Origin: Halorubrum tebenquichense DSM 14210
GTDB lineage: Archaea; Halobacteriota; Halobacteria; Halobacteriales; Haloferacaceae
Reading direction: 5' to 3'
NCBI RefSeq assembly: GCF_000337415.1
Contig: NZ_AOJD01000027.1
Coordinates: 87,606-139,215, forward strand
Length of the DNA stretch: 51,610 nt
Numbering within the stretch: the first letter of the stretch is position 1; every line of letters begins with the position of its first letter. The position numbers and the translations under genes are program-made. This document shows, one piece after another, positions 25,044 to 33,372 of the stretch. The notes below the pieces were generated by a model. The model saw only the letters and a program-made list of their open reading frames with translations. It ran no database searches and was not told the origin of the DNA.

Positions 25044-26092
25044 CAGTCGCCGTCCTCCGCGGTCACGCCGGGCCCCCCATCGACCGGTTCGCCGTCGCCG
25101 CACAGCGCCGCGAACTTCTCGGCGGCCGCGCCGGTGTCGATCGCCTCGGCGGCGCGCTCGACGCCCGCCGCGAGCGACTCGGCCGCGCCGGCGACGTAGA
25201 TCGCCGCGCCGGCGTTCGCGAGGATCAGGTCCCGCTTCGCTCCCGTGACCGAGCCGTCGACGATCCCGCGCAGGTCGTCGGCGTTCTCCTCGGGGGTCCC
25301 GCCCGCGACCGCCTCGATCGGCGCGCGGTCGAGTCCGAGGTCCGCCGGCGTGATCGTGAACTCCGTCACCTCCTCGCCGTCGACCTCGGCTGCGACCGTG
25401 TCGTCGTGGATCCCGATCTCGTCCATCCCCGCGCCGTGGACGACCAGCGCGCGCTCGACCGGCATGTGCGCGAGCGACCGCGCGATGACCGGCACGAGGT
25501 CCGGGTCGTACACGCCGAGCACCTGCGCGTCGGCCCCGGCGGGGTTGGTGAGCGGCCCGAGGACGTTGAATATCGTCCGCATCCCCAGTTCCTTCCGCGG
25601 GCCGATGACGGCCTTCATCGCCGGGTGGAACACGGGCGCGAGCATGAAGCCGATCCCGTCCGACTCGATCGCCGCCTCGACGGCCGGGGGCTCGGCCTCG
25701 ACGTCGGCCCCCGCGACCTCCAGCACGTCGGCGCTCCCGGAGGAAGAAGAGACCGAGTAGTTGCCGTGTTTGGCGATCGGCACGCCCGCGCCCGCCGCGA
25801 CGATCGCGGCGGTCGTCGACACGTTGATCGTGTCGTAGTCGTCGCCGCCGGTGCCGCAGGTGTCGACGAGCGGCTCCCGGTCCGGCTCGATCGTCCGGGC
25901 GGCGTCGCGCATCCCCTGCGCGAAGCCGGCGATCTCCGCCTCGGTCTCGCCCTTCGTGCGGAGGGCGGCGAGCAGCGCGCCGATCTGCGCCTCCGTGGCG
26001 TCCTCGAAGACGAGCCGCGCGGCCTCGCGCGCCTCCTCGACAGTCAGATCCGCCCCGTCCGTCACGCGCTCGACCGTGTCGTTGAGATTCAT
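25043..26092 (-). CDS. trpD: Anthranilate phosphoribosyltransferase
   Basis: Second step of tryptophan synthesis: joins anthranilate to PRPP. 349 residues. The helical N-domain is followed by the PRPP-binding glycine-rich loop VDTCGTGGDDYDTINVST, then AKHGNYSVSSSSGSADVLE, FHPAMKAVIGPRKELGMRT and NVLGPLTNPAGA, all diagnostic. The start MNLNDTVERV has GGTGG a few bases upstream; residues further upstream in frame read through the operator region and are rejected. It is the first gene of trpDFEG, so the TGTACA boxes upstream control the whole operon. Confidence 0.96.
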   Translation of the reverse strand: MNLNDTVERVTDGADLTVEEAREAARLVFEDATEAQIGALLAALRTKGETEAEIAGFAQGMRDAARTIEPDREPLVDTCGTGGDDYDTINVSTTAAIVAAGAGVPIAKHGNYSVSSSSGSADVLEVAGADVEAEPPAVEAAIESDGIGFMLAPVFHPAMKAVIGPRKELGMRTIFNVLGPLTNPAGADAQVLGVYDPDLVPVIARSLAHMPVERALVVHGAGMDEIGIHDDTVAAEVDGEEVTEFTITPADLGLDRAPIEAVAGGTPEENADDLRGIVDGSVTGAKRDLILANAGAAIYVAGAAESLAAGVERAAEAIDTGAAAEKFAALCGDGEPVDGGPGVTAEDGD

Positions 26093-26124
26093 TGTGTCCA
26101 CCGATGTAGTATTCCGCGTTGTGA

Positions 26125-26140
26125 TGTACAAGTATGTACA
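26125..26140. promoter_or_regulatory. Paired TGTACA boxes (TrpY-type operator) of trpDFEG
   Basis: Two perfect TGTACA palindromes at 26125-26130 and 26135-26140, with a 4-base spacer, lie 33-48 bases upstream of trpD. The spacer and flanks read ACATACTT on the minus strand, a plausible TATA element, so a bound protein would cover it. TGTACA is the known recognition sequence (TRP box) of TrpY, the tryptophan-responsive repressor of Methanothermobacter. The use of the same site here is inferred; no trpY gene is in the window. Confidence 0.75.
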
Positions 26141-26260
26141 CCAATTTAACGCTGTCGTCGACGCGAGAACAGATGGCACGGAGCGGGGGGCGGGGTAGGA
26201 GCGAGATCGATTTAACTGGGAACCGGACGCGCGAACCGTCGGGAGAGCGCCGTCGCGCCG

Positions 26261-26965
26261 TTACTCAGCGTCGAGCGCGGTCGAGCCGTCGGCCTCGACG
26301 ACGACGACCGGGACCTCGGCGTCGCCGACGACCGTGTCGGTCGTGGAGCCGAAGACGAACCGGCCGACCGTCCCGGTCGTGGGCGCGCCGACGACGACCA
26401 GGTCGTAGTAGGGCGACTGCTCGACGACCGCGCCCGCCGCGGTCCGGTCCTCGACGAGCCACCGGTCGGCGCGGTCGAAGCCGCCGAGGCGCGACTCGGC
26501 CGCGTCGAGGAGCCGCTCGCCGGCCGCGGCGTAGTCGGTGTCCCGCGCGTCGTCCGGGCCAACGGCGGTTCCGGTCGCGTCGTCGCCGGGGCCGGCGTCG
26601 GCGAGCGCCGCGTCGGAGGGGACGACGTGGAACAGTTCGAGCCACGCGCCCGTCGCGGCCGCGATCTCCCTCGCGACGTCGACTGTCGCGCCGGAGTGTG
26701 GCCCGGGACCGACGGCGACGAGGACCGAGGAGACGCGGTCGGGCCGCTCCGCCCGCTCCGCGCCGTTCAGCGTCACGTCGGCCGCGGCGGCGACGTCGCT
26801 CGCGTCGTCGACCGCGGGTCCGATCACGGAGTCGCCGACCGCGGGCGAGTCGTCGGCGACAGCGGACCCACCGCTCGCCGTCGACTCGCTCGATCCGCCG
26901 CGAGCACCGCCGTTCGGGGTTCCGCCCTTCCGGGTGCTCCCGCCGTCGGCGTCGCTCCCGTTCAT
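26261..26965 (-). CDS. Universal stress protein (UspA) family protein
   Basis: 234 residues. The first 75 are a disordered Gly/Ser/Ala/Asp-rich head. The UspA fold follows from VSSVLVAVGPGPHSG, with the ATP-binding-type pattern VVGAPTTGTVGRFVFGSTTD near residues 200-220 and final strand VPVVVVEADG. UspA proteins bind nucleotide and take part in stress responses; the partner is unknown. It lies upstream of the trp operon on the same strand, separated by the trp control region. Confidence 0.85.
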   Translation of the reverse strand: MNGSDADGGSTRKGGTPNGGARGGSSESTASGGSAVADDSPAVGDSVIGPAVDDASDVAAAADVTLNGAERAERPDRVSSVLVAVGPGPHSGATVDVAREIAAATGAWLELFHVVPSDAALADAGPGDDATGTAVGPDDARDTDYAAAGERLLDAAESRLGGFDRADRWLVEDRTAAGAVVEQSPYYDLVVVGAPTTGTVGRFVFGSTTDTVVGDAEVPVVVVEADGSTALDAE

Positions 26966-27064
26966 ATCAGAACGTCCGACGCTCGTCAGATAAATCCCGT
27001 TGGTTCCGCGCTCGCTCGGAGGGAGCGCTCGGCCCCTGCGGCCCGGGGCCGAGGGGTTCGGACG

Positions 27065-28354
27065 TCACTCCCGGAAGAACTCCTCGCGCTCGAACGGTTC
27101 GTCCTCGCCCTCCACCGTCAGGACGTCGAGCGCGGTCACCTCGGCACCGACGCCGAGCAGGCCGGCGAGGCTCGGCTCCGTCCGGCCCTCGTCGCTCGAT
27201 ATCAGCTCCTTGATGTAGAGGCCGCCCTCCCCGCGGATCTCGACGGTGGCACGGCGGGGGTCGCCGTCGTCCGGTTCGGCGGTCGCCTCGTACACGTCGC
27301 GCTCGCGCGTCATGCTCGCGCGCCGGTGGTCGACTCGGTTCGGCGTGTACTGCTCGACGGTCGCCCCCTCCAGTTCGGCGACCGCGTCGGCGAGGGCGTC
27401 CGGGTCGACGTCGGCGTCGAAGCTCACCTGCGCGCGGTAGCGCTTGCCGGCGTCGTGTTCCTTCACGCGCTCGACCATGTCGTAGGTCGCGAGCCGGAGG
27501 CCCTCGACCTCGACCGCGCCGTCGGCGAACGCGTTGATGTCGGCCTGGAGGCGGTCGGTGTCGACCCGCCGCCGGCGCGGCTCCTCGATCTCGATCACGA
27601 ACGGTCGCCCGGTGCCGAGCATGAGCGCGTCGACGTCCTCGCGGCCCGCGCCGTGGAACGTCGCCTCCGTCCCGTCCATCACGTCCTCGACGACCGGCGC
27701 GGTGTACTCCTCGACGCTGTCGTCGTAGAGGTAGCCGGAGCCGCCGCAGTGGTCGCAGGGGTCCGCGCCCTGCCGCCCGGACCCCTTACACTCCCGGCAG
27801 GGCCACTCCGTCTGCGGGATGTCGCGCTCCAGTTTCCGGTACCGGCCGTAGACGAACGTCGAGTTCACCTTCGCGTCGATCTCGTCTTCCGCGAGGTCGA
27901 TCGTGAACTGGACGTCCGGACGGTCGAACGAGACCGCGGCGTCGGTGAGCCGGCCGACCCGCTTGCCGACCTCGCGGTTGAACTCCGACTTGAACGGCTC
28001 GCCCGCGTCCTCGTCGAGGCCGGCGTCGGCGCGCAGCAGGGCCTCGTTCTCCTCGATCAGCGGCGGCGGCCGCGTGCCGACGTTGTACGTGGCGAACTCG
28101 ACGCCCTCGACCGCCTCGGCGGCGCGGTCGGCCCACTCGTCGAACTCGGTACAACGGCCCTCGCACACCCAGCAGTCCGCCGTTTCGACCGGCTCGTGGT
28201 CCTCGTCGTCGCGCAGCGCGAGCGACACGCGGAGCGCCGAGCCGCGCTCGGCGTTCGACAGCCCGAAGCTCCGGTCCGCGACGAGTCGGCCGAGGCAGGC
28301 GTCGCACACCGGGCCGGTGTCGGTCGCGCGCGCCGCGACGTCGAGTACGTCCAT
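27065..28354 (-). CDS. pus10: tRNA pseudouridine synthase Pus10
   Basis: Makes pseudouridine at positions 54 and 55 of archaeal tRNA. 429 residues. The N-terminal THUMP-related region has zinc-ligand cysteines: CDACLGRL near residue 18, CWVCEGRC near 62, and a central CRECKGSG...CDHCGGSG cluster (about 185-205). The catalytic domain contains HGAGREDVDALMLGTGRPFV with the catalytic Asp in GREDVDA, and the C-terminal LYIKELISSDEGRTEPSL. The start MDVLDVAARATDTGPVCDAC was placed before the first CxxC. It is divergent from the endonuclease III gene. Confidence 0.94.
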   Translation of the reverse strand: MDVLDVAARATDTGPVCDACLGRLVADRSFGLSNAERGSALRVSLALRDDEDHEPVETADCWVCEGRCTEFDEWADRAAEAVEGVEFATYNVGTRPPPLIEENEALLRADAGLDEDAGEPFKSEFNREVGKRVGRLTDAAVSFDRPDVQFTIDLAEDEIDAKVNSTFVYGRYRKLERDIPQTEWPCRECKGSGRQGADPCDHCGGSGYLYDDSVEEYTAPVVEDVMDGTEATFHGAGREDVDALMLGTGRPFVIEIEEPRRRRVDTDRLQADINAFADGAVEVEGLRLATYDMVERVKEHDAGKRYRAQVSFDADVDPDALADAVAELEGATVEQYTPNRVDHRRASMTRERDVYEATAEPDDGDPRRATVEIRGEGGLYIKELISSDEGRTEPSLAGLLGVGAEVTALDVLTVEGEDEPFEREEFFRE

Positions 28355-28504
28355 ACGCCCACCAGCGCGGCGCGTGGTAACTGTCTTACTACTCGGACGG
28401 GAACGTCCGACTTCCGGTTGCGGGGAGCGGACGCGGGGCTTTCGGTCCGGGGAGCGGACGCGCGCAGTCGGATCGTTCAATGTCGCCCGGACGGAGGTGT
28501 TCGT

Positions 28505-29188
28505 ATGGGAACGCCGCTCGACACGCGCGAAGAGCAGGTCGCCGAGGTGCTCGACCGGCTCTACGAGGAGTACCCCGACTCGACCATCTCGCTCAACTAC
28601 TCGAACCGGCTGGAGCTGCTGATCGCCGTGATCCTCTCGGCGCAGTGTACCGACGAGCGCGTGAACGAGGTGTGCGCCGACCTGTTCGAGACGTACGAGA
28701 CGCCCGAAGACTACGCGAACGCGCCTCAAGAGGAGCTGGCGGAGGCGATCAACTCGATCACCTACTACAACAACAAGGCGAAGTACATCCGCTCGGCGTG
28801 CGCGGACATCGCGGAGGAACACGACGGCGAGGTGCCCGACACGATGTCCGAGCTGACGGACCTTGCGGGCGTGGGCCGCAAGACCGCCAACGTCGTCCTC
28901 CAGCACGGCCACGACGTCGTCGAGGGCATCGTCGTCGACACGCACGTCCAGCGGCTCACGCGTCGACTGGGAATCACCGAGGAGGAGCGGCCGGAGGCGA
29001 TCGAACGGGACCTGCTGGATATCGTCCCCGAGAGCGACTGGCAGCAGTTCACGCACCTCATGATCGACCACGGCCGCGCGACGTGCACCGCGATCAACCC
29101 CGACTGCGCGGACTGCGTCCTCGCCGACCTGTGCCCCTCGGAGAAGGGCGACGGCGACGTGGACTTAGCGAGCGGCGAGGCGTGGTAG
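28505..29188 (+). CDS. nth: Endonuclease III (DNA glycosylase/AP lyase)
   Basis: Base-excision repair enzyme that removes oxidised pyrimidines and cuts abasic sites. 227 residues. The helix-hairpin-helix LAGVGRKTANVVL carries catalytic Lys126, and Asp145 lies in VVDTHVQRL. The C-terminal [4Fe-4S] cluster uses C-x6-C-x2-C-x5-C (CTAINPDCADCVLADLC). The N-terminal SNRLELLIAVILSAQCTDERVN is typical. The acidic tail is halophilic. No partner gene is adjacent on the same strand. Confidence 0.96.
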   Translation: MGTPLDTREEQVAEVLDRLYEEYPDSTISLNYSNRLELLIAVILSAQCTDERVNEVCADLFETYETPEDYANAPQEELAEAINSITYYNNKAKYIRSACADIAEEHDGEVPDTMSELTDLAGVGRKTANVVLQHGHDVVEGIVVDTHVQRLTRRLGITEEERPEAIERDLLDIVPESDWQQFTHLMIDHGRATCTAINPDCADCVLADLCPSEKGDGDVDLASGEAW

Positions 29189-29290
29189 GCGAAAGGAGAC
29201 CGATAGCGTTCGGGGAGTGGTATTTAAAGGCCCCTCGGATGGTGGGAACCGGGCGAATCCGTCTCGCGGAGGGGGAACCCGGTTCTCGGT

Positions 29291-29325
29291 TTATATACTG
29301 AACCGGCGTATCCGTAAGTGAGGAG
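29291..29325 (+). promoter_or_regulatory. TATA element and ribosome binding site of the DoxX gene
   Basis: TTATATA at 29291-29297 is placed to start transcription near 29320. AGGAG at 29321-29325 lies seven bases before the ATG at 29333. Confidence 0.55.
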
Positions 29326-29332
29326 AGACACT

Positions 29333-29887
29333 ATGTCCACCAAAACCACAAACGAGTTCGGCGGGGAGTTCGGCGGCGTCACGCTGTTGGGGAAGGCGCA
29401 CTCGCTGTCGGCGCTGTTCATCGTCCTGCTCCGGGCGACGATCGGCGGGATGATCCTGTTCGCCGGCCTCGGGAAGGTCTCCGAGTGGCCGTTCGACGCG
29501 GCGGGCTACCTCGCGAACATCGACCCCGCGAGCCCGGTCAGCGGGCTGTACGCTGCGATGGCGTCGAACGCGGCGCTGATGGAGATCGTCAACGTCGTGG
29601 TCCCGGTCACGCAGCTGCTCATCGGCGTCGCGCTGATCGCCGGCGCGTTCGTCCGGCTGGCCGCGCTCGGCGGCGCGATGCAGATGATGCTGTTCTACCT
29701 CGGCGGGTGGAGCGGCGAGGCGCTCGCGCTGTTCGACTCGACGCTCGTCTACGCGGTCGTGTTCCTCACGGTCGCCGCGTTCGGTGCGGGCCGCGTCCTC
29801 GGTCTGGACGCCTACATCGAGCGGATCGAGGTCGGCGGGCAGGCGCTCGTCGAGAAGTTCCCCCGGCTCCGCTACGTCCTCGGCTGA
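29333..29887 (+). CDS. DoxX family membrane protein
   Basis: 184 residues with four hydrophobic segments: LSALFIVLLRATIGGMILFAG, VNVVVPVTQLLIGVALIAGAF, a middle one ending QMMLFYLGGW, and LVYAVVFLTVAAFGAGRVLGL. The layout GLGKVSEWPFDAAGYL between the first two, and the four-helix arrangement, match the DoxX/DoxD family first described as quinol oxidase subunits but now mostly of unknown role. AGGAG (29321-29325) and a TATA element (29291) support this start. Confidence 0.83.
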   Translation: MSTKTTNEFGGEFGGVTLLGKAHSLSALFIVLLRATIGGMILFAGLGKVSEWPFDAAGYLANIDPASPVSGLYAAMASNAALMEIVNVVVPVTQLLIGVALIAGAFVRLAALGGAMQMMLFYLGGWSGEALALFDSTLVYAVVFLTVAAFGAGRVLGLDAYIERIEVGGQALVEKFPRLRYVLG

Positions 29888-30006
29888 ACGGGACGTGGGG
29901 TCGGGTGTCGGGGAATCGGGCGCGTGACGGCGCGCCGCCGACTCGTTTTCCGATCGGTTCGCGGCTTTCGGTGATCCATTTTCTGCGGTCGAGCGAAAAC
30001 GCCGCT

Positions 30007-30438
30007 TCAGCCGTCAGTAACCGTAATATCGAACGATTCGCGGACCTCCCGGTCGGAGGCATCGTTCGGGAACACCACGACTCAGTACTGGTACTCGCCG
30101 GGGTCCGCAGTCTCTGCGACGGCGATGGGTACTCCGACGGTCACGTCGGTGCGTCGCGACCAGAACCACCGGGGCGGGTAAGAGTCTTCTCCGGAGTCCG
30201 GCGGCGGGGACACGCTCCGTTCCGAGGCGGCCGTCCCGATGGTGATTCCGTCCGGCGGCGGTCGAAAGTTGAAGCCGCCGATGTCGGTCGCGGAGACGGT
30301 GACGGTCGCTTCCTCGCCGAGTGGGATGGTCGGCGTGTCACCGTCAACCGTCGGGTTCCACTCGCCGTCGCCAGCACAGCCGGCCAGCGGGACCGTGCCG
30401 GCGGTGAGGAGGGCGGCGGCGAACCGGCGTCGATTCAT
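30007..30438 (-). pseudogene. Full reading frame of lipoprotein interrupted by TGA
   Basis: The lipoprotein frame is stopped by TGA at 30082-30084, but the same frame then continues for 24 codons (VVVFPNDASDREVRESF, DITVTDG) to a second stop at 30007-30009. Codon choice and the final beta-strand pattern of the extension fit the end of an Ig-like domain, so the ancestral protein was probably about 143 residues. A single-base change creating TGA explains the break. Confidence 0.7.
30082..30438 (-). CDS. Short Tat-type lipoprotein (truncated by TGA)
   Basis: 118 residues. The N-terminus has a twin-arginine signal (MNRRRFAAALLTAGTVPLAGC) with lipobox LAGC, Cys21 being the expected lipid anchor; haloarchaeal lipoproteins commonly use the Tat route. 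The mature part is short and beta-rich (ATVTVSATDIGGFNF, TDVTVGVPIAVAETADPGEY), like a single Ig-like domain. The function is unknown. The domain appears to lack its last strand because of the nonsense TGA. Confidence 0.72.
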   Translation of the reverse strand: MNRRRFAAALLTAGTVPLAGCAGDGEWNPTVDGDTPTIPLGEEATVTVSATDIGGFNFRPPPDGITIGTAASERSVSPPPDSGEDSYPPRWFWSRRTDVTVGVPIAVAETADPGEYQY

Positions 30439-30590
30439 ACTGCGTAGCTACGCTCAACGTGACAAATTCCTTGTGGAGAGGTGTGTCGGATTGTCGGTCG
30501 CTTCGTGGCTCGGTAGCTGCGAACTCGAATTCGCCACTTCGAACGCCCAGCCGCTCGCTACGACGCAGTCGCCGTCAACGGGACGACCGC

Positions 30591-30806
30591 CGAAGCCCCA
30601 GCCGCGAGGCGGGCGCACGCTCGGGGCGGTCCTCGCTCGGTCGCTTCGCTCCCTCCTGCGGTCCTACCGTCGTCGTCAGAACGCTCCGCGTTCTGATTGG
30701 CTCACGAGAGCTCGGCTTTCGTGAACGCCTGCGACCGCCTCGCGGCTGCCCCTTCGAGTCCCGCCCCACACCGCCCAGCACCGCACCTCACGCCTCCCCA
30801 GCCTCG
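30591..30806 (-). repeat. Dispersed GC-rich repeat, copy B (inverted)
   Basis: On the minus strand this 216-base segment has the same order of conserved blocks as copy A at 21-235: the block rc of 30781-30806, GGGACTCGAAGGGGCAGCCG (rc 30743-30762), GGACC-CAGGAG and GAGCGTGCGCCCGCC...GGGGCTTCGG. It contains two palindromes with 3-base loops, 30703-30723 (CACGAGAGC/GCTTTCGTG) and 30676-30696 (TCAGAACGC/GCGTTCTGA), whose sequences and positions differ from those of copy A. The wider gap 30439-31018 holds no recognised gene. Confidence 0.7.
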
Positions 30807-30876
30807 TCGACCGGTCTCGCTTCGCTCCGACCGGTCGACTCCCTCGCGCGTGCTGTCGCCGGCGCGTAGCGCCGGC
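30806..30876. repeat. Two strong palindromes next to repeat copy B
   Basis: GTCGACCGGT (30806-30815) and ACCGGTCGAC (30830-30839) form a perfect 10-bp stem with a 14-base loop. GCCGGCGC (30858-30865) and GCGCCGGC (30869-30876) form a perfect 8-bp stem with loop GTA. They could be terminators or part of the mobile repeat. Confidence 0.75.
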
Positions 30877-30986
30877 TGCCAGAGGGACCGGAGGCCCCTC
30901 GCTGTCTCGCGTCCTGCCGGGCGCTCACAGGCACGCGCCACCGTGAGAAATATTCGCTCGCCGACCACGCTTCCGCCTTCCAAGCC

Positions 30987-30993
30987 TTATAAG
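30987..30993 (+). promoter_or_regulatory. TATA element of gshA
   Basis: TTATAAG lies 26-32 bases before the gshA ATG at 31019, the spacing expected for a leaderless transcript. Confidence 0.6.
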
Positions 30994-31018
30994 ACCGCGC
31001 GACTGGTACGGGGCGGTA

Positions 31019-32098
31019 ATGGAACTGGGCTCGCGAGAGGCGTTCACCCGGATGGGGACGCTCGGCATCGAGGAGGAGTTCTACATCGTCGATGCCGAGG
31101 GCCGCCCGACCTCCGGGACCGACGACCTCGTCTACGGCCGCGACCCGCCCGCGGCGGTGCCGGAGGGGTTCGACCACGAGCTGTTCGAGTGTACCATCGA
31201 GGCGCAGACGGAACTGATCGAGGACCCGGCGAACGCCGAGGACGCGCTCGCGACCGTCCGCGAGGCGCTCGTCGACCACGCCGCGGCCGACGGGTATCGG
31301 ATCGCGGCCGCGGGCCTCCACCCGGCCGCGAAGTGGCGCGAACTCGACCACGTTCAGAAGCCTCGGTATCAGGCCCAGTTGGACCGAATTCAGTACCCGC
31401 AACACCGGAACACGACCGCGGGCCTCCACGTTCACGTCGGCGTCGACGACGCGGACAAGGCGGTGTGGGTCGCGAACCGCCTCCGGTGGCACTGTCCGAT
31501 TCTGCTCGCCTTATCGGCGAACTCCCCGTTCTGGAACGGGTTCGACACGGGGCTGGCCTCGGCCCGCGCGAAGGTGTTCGAGAACCTCCCGAACACCGGA
31601 ATTCCGTCGTCTTTCGACGACTTCGACGCGTTCCAGCGGTACGAGCGCCGGATGGTCGAGACGGACTCGATCGCTGACCGCGGCGAACTGTGGTTCGACG
31701 TGCGCCCGCACACCGGCCACGGCACCGTGGAGGTGCGCGCGCCCGACGCGCAGCGCGACCCCGAGGTGACCCTCGCCTTAGTCGAGTACGTCCGCGCCCT
31801 CGTCGTCGACTACGCGGAGCGGTACGAGGACGGCGAGTCGCCGCCGGCGCTGCGCCGCGAACTCCTCGACGAGAACAAGTGGCGCGCGATCCGCCGCGGC
31901 CACGACGCCTCGTTCGTCGACCGCGACGGGGAGGGGACCACCCCGCTCGGTGAGGTCGTCGACGCGGAGTGCGACCGCCTCGGAATCGACGGGATCCGCG
32001 AAGTGTACGAGTCGGAGAGCGGGGCCGCGCGCCAGCGCCGGATCCGGGAGGCGTCGGGCGTCGACGCGCTGTGTGCGGACCTCCTAGTTCGGCCCTGA
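31019..32098 (+). CDS. gshA: Glutamate-cysteine ligase (GCS2 family)
   Basis: Makes gamma-glutamylcysteine, the major low-molecular-weight thiol of haloarchaea. The 359-residue length fits haloarchaeal GshA. Motifs seen are [12 protein letters not shown] at the start, [24 protein letters not shown], the core [38 protein letters not shown] and [18 protein letters not shown], all from the GCS2/EgtA-like ATP-grasp-related family. The ATG is 26 bases after TTATAAG, so the message is probably leaderless. It lies just downstream of repeat copy B; the next gene on the same strand is a wHTH regulator. Confidence 0.92.
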   Translation: MELGSREAFTRMGTLGIEEEFYIVDAEGRPTSGTDDLVYGRDPPAAVPEGFDHELFECTIEAQTELIEDPANAEDALATVREALVDHAAADGYRIAAAGLHPAAKWRELDHVQKPRYQAQLDRIQYPQHRNTTAGLHVHVGVDDADKAVWVANRLRWHCPILLALSANSPFWNGFDTGLASARAKVFENLPNTGIPSSFDDFDAFQRYERRMVETDSIADRGELWFDVRPHTGHGTVEVRAPDAQRDPEVTLALVEYVRALVVDYAERYEDGESPPALRRELLDENKWRAIRRGHDASFVDRDGEGTTPLGEVVDAECDRLGIDGIREVYESESGAARQRRIREASGVDALCADLLVRP

Positions 32099-32166
32099 CG
32101 GCGGCGTGTTTCGTCGGAACGAAAGCGACGAGAAACCCTTTTGGCCGAGTGGCCCCACCTTCCGCC

Positions 32167-32799
32167 ATGACCACGGACGATTCGCCCATCGATTCGACGG
32201 ACGACGCCGAGGAGTCGCCGACGGAACGGACGCGCGAGGAGCTACGAAAGACCAGGGAACGCCTCGGCGAGGGGGCCGACAGGGCGGTGAAGGGGTTCGA
32301 CGACAACGTCGTCGACCTGCTCGCGTGGGTCCTCGACACGGAGACCCGAGCGCGCATCTACGTCTACCTGCGGGACAACCCGAAGAGCACGAGCGACGAG
32401 GTCGCCGACGGCACCGGACTCTACCCCAGCACCGTCCGCGAGGCGCTCGCAGAACTCCACGACGAGGGCACCGTCGAGCGCGGCAAGCGGAAGGCCGAGG
32501 GCGCGGGCAACAACCCCTACGAGTACGAGGCCATCGCGCCGAGCGACCTCGTCCGCGGCGTCGTCGGCGACGTTCAGGCGGAGCTGAACGCCGTCTTCAA
32601 CCTCGACCGGCGGCTCGGCGGCGAGTCGCCCGACGGCGACGCCGAGCCGGTCCAGATCTCCGTTGACGGCGACGGAGACGAAGGCGGGGAAAGCGACGAC
32701 GACGCCCGCGAGGACGGAGACGACGCGGACGAGGGTGACGCGGACGACGACGGAAGCGACGAGGGGGACGGCGACGCGGACGACGACCGCGAGGCCTGA
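32167..32799 (+). CDS. Winged-helix transcriptional regulator
   Basis: 210 residues. The winged helix-turn-helix is at about residues 45-120: LLAWVLDTETRARIYVYLRD, STSDEVADGTGLYPSTVREALAELHDEGTVERG (the recognition helix being STVREALAELH). It resembles TrmB/ArsR-type DNA-binding domains of haloarchaea. Residues 130-160 may form a dimerisation helix. The last 55 residues are almost entirely Asp, Glu and Gly, an extreme acidic tail. The regulated gene is unknown; the upstream neighbour is gshA, a possible but unproven target. Confidence 0.8.
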   Translation: MTTDDSPIDSTDDAEESPTERTREELRKTRERLGEGADRAVKGFDDNVVDLLAWVLDTETRARIYVYLRDNPKSTSDEVADGTGLYPSTVREALAELHDEGTVERGKRKAEGAGNNPYEYEAIAPSDLVRGVVGDVQAELNAVFNLDRRLGGESPDGDAEPVQISVDGDGDEGGESDDDAREDGDDADEGDADDDGSDEGDGDADDDREA

Positions 32800-32877
32800 G
32801 CCGGCTCGCGGCTCGGTCTCGCGTCGCCCCGGCGGCAGTTCGGGACGTTTTAAGTTCGACCCCCGCAACGGGGAGAC

Positions 32878-33372
32878 ATGAACGTCGCGCTGGGTGGTAC
32901 GTTCGACCCCGTTCACGACGGCCACCGCAAGCTGTTCGAACGGGCGTTCGAGCTGGGTGACGTCACCGTCGGACTCACCGCCGACGACCTCGCGCCGGAC
33001 ACCCGACACGTCGAGCGGTACGTCCGGCCCTACGAGCAGCGTGAGCGCGACCTAGAGGCGGAGTTGGCCCCGCGGGCCGAGGAGAACGGCCGCGAGTACG
33101 AGATCCGGAAGCTGACCGAGCCGACCGGCATCGCGGTCGAGCCGGAGTTCGACGCGCTCGTCGTCTCCCCCGAGACGCGGGACGGCGGCGAGCGGATCAA
33201 CGAGATCCGCGCCGAACGCGGCCACGACCCCCTCGAACTGGTGATCGTCGACCACGTCGCGGCCGAGGACGGGGAGCGAATCTCCTCGACGCGGATCGTC
33301 GCGGGCGAGATCGACGAACACGGCAACCTCACCCCCGACCGCGAGGGTCGGGGCGCGACTCGGCCGGAATGA
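32878..33372 (+). CDS. coaD: Phosphopantetheine adenylyltransferase (archaeal)
   Basis: Fourth step of coenzyme A synthesis: transfers AMP from ATP to 4'-phosphopantetheine. 164 residues of the nucleotidyltransferase superfamily, with the HxGH motif in GGTFDPVHDGHRKLF and ISSTRIVAGEIDEHG near the C-terminus (the ISSTR motif). It lies downstream of the regulator on the same strand and overlaps the next gene by four bases. Confidence 0.94.
   Translation: MNVALGGTFDPVHDGHRKLFERAFELGDVTVGLTADDLAPDTRHVERYVRPYEQRERDLEAELAPRAEENGREYEIRKLTEPTGIAVEPEFDALVVSPETRDGGERINEIRAERGHDPLELVIVDHVAAEDGERISSTRIVAGEIDEHGNLTPDREGRGATRPE

Noticed and set aside
26135-26179. Longer N-terminus for TrpD
   Set aside because: The extra codons would read through the TGTACA operator and lack haloarchaeal codon use.
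30697-31677. Long plus-strand frame across the repeat and gshA
   Set aside because: It is out of frame with gshA and Arg/Pro-rich; the repeat region shows no coding character.
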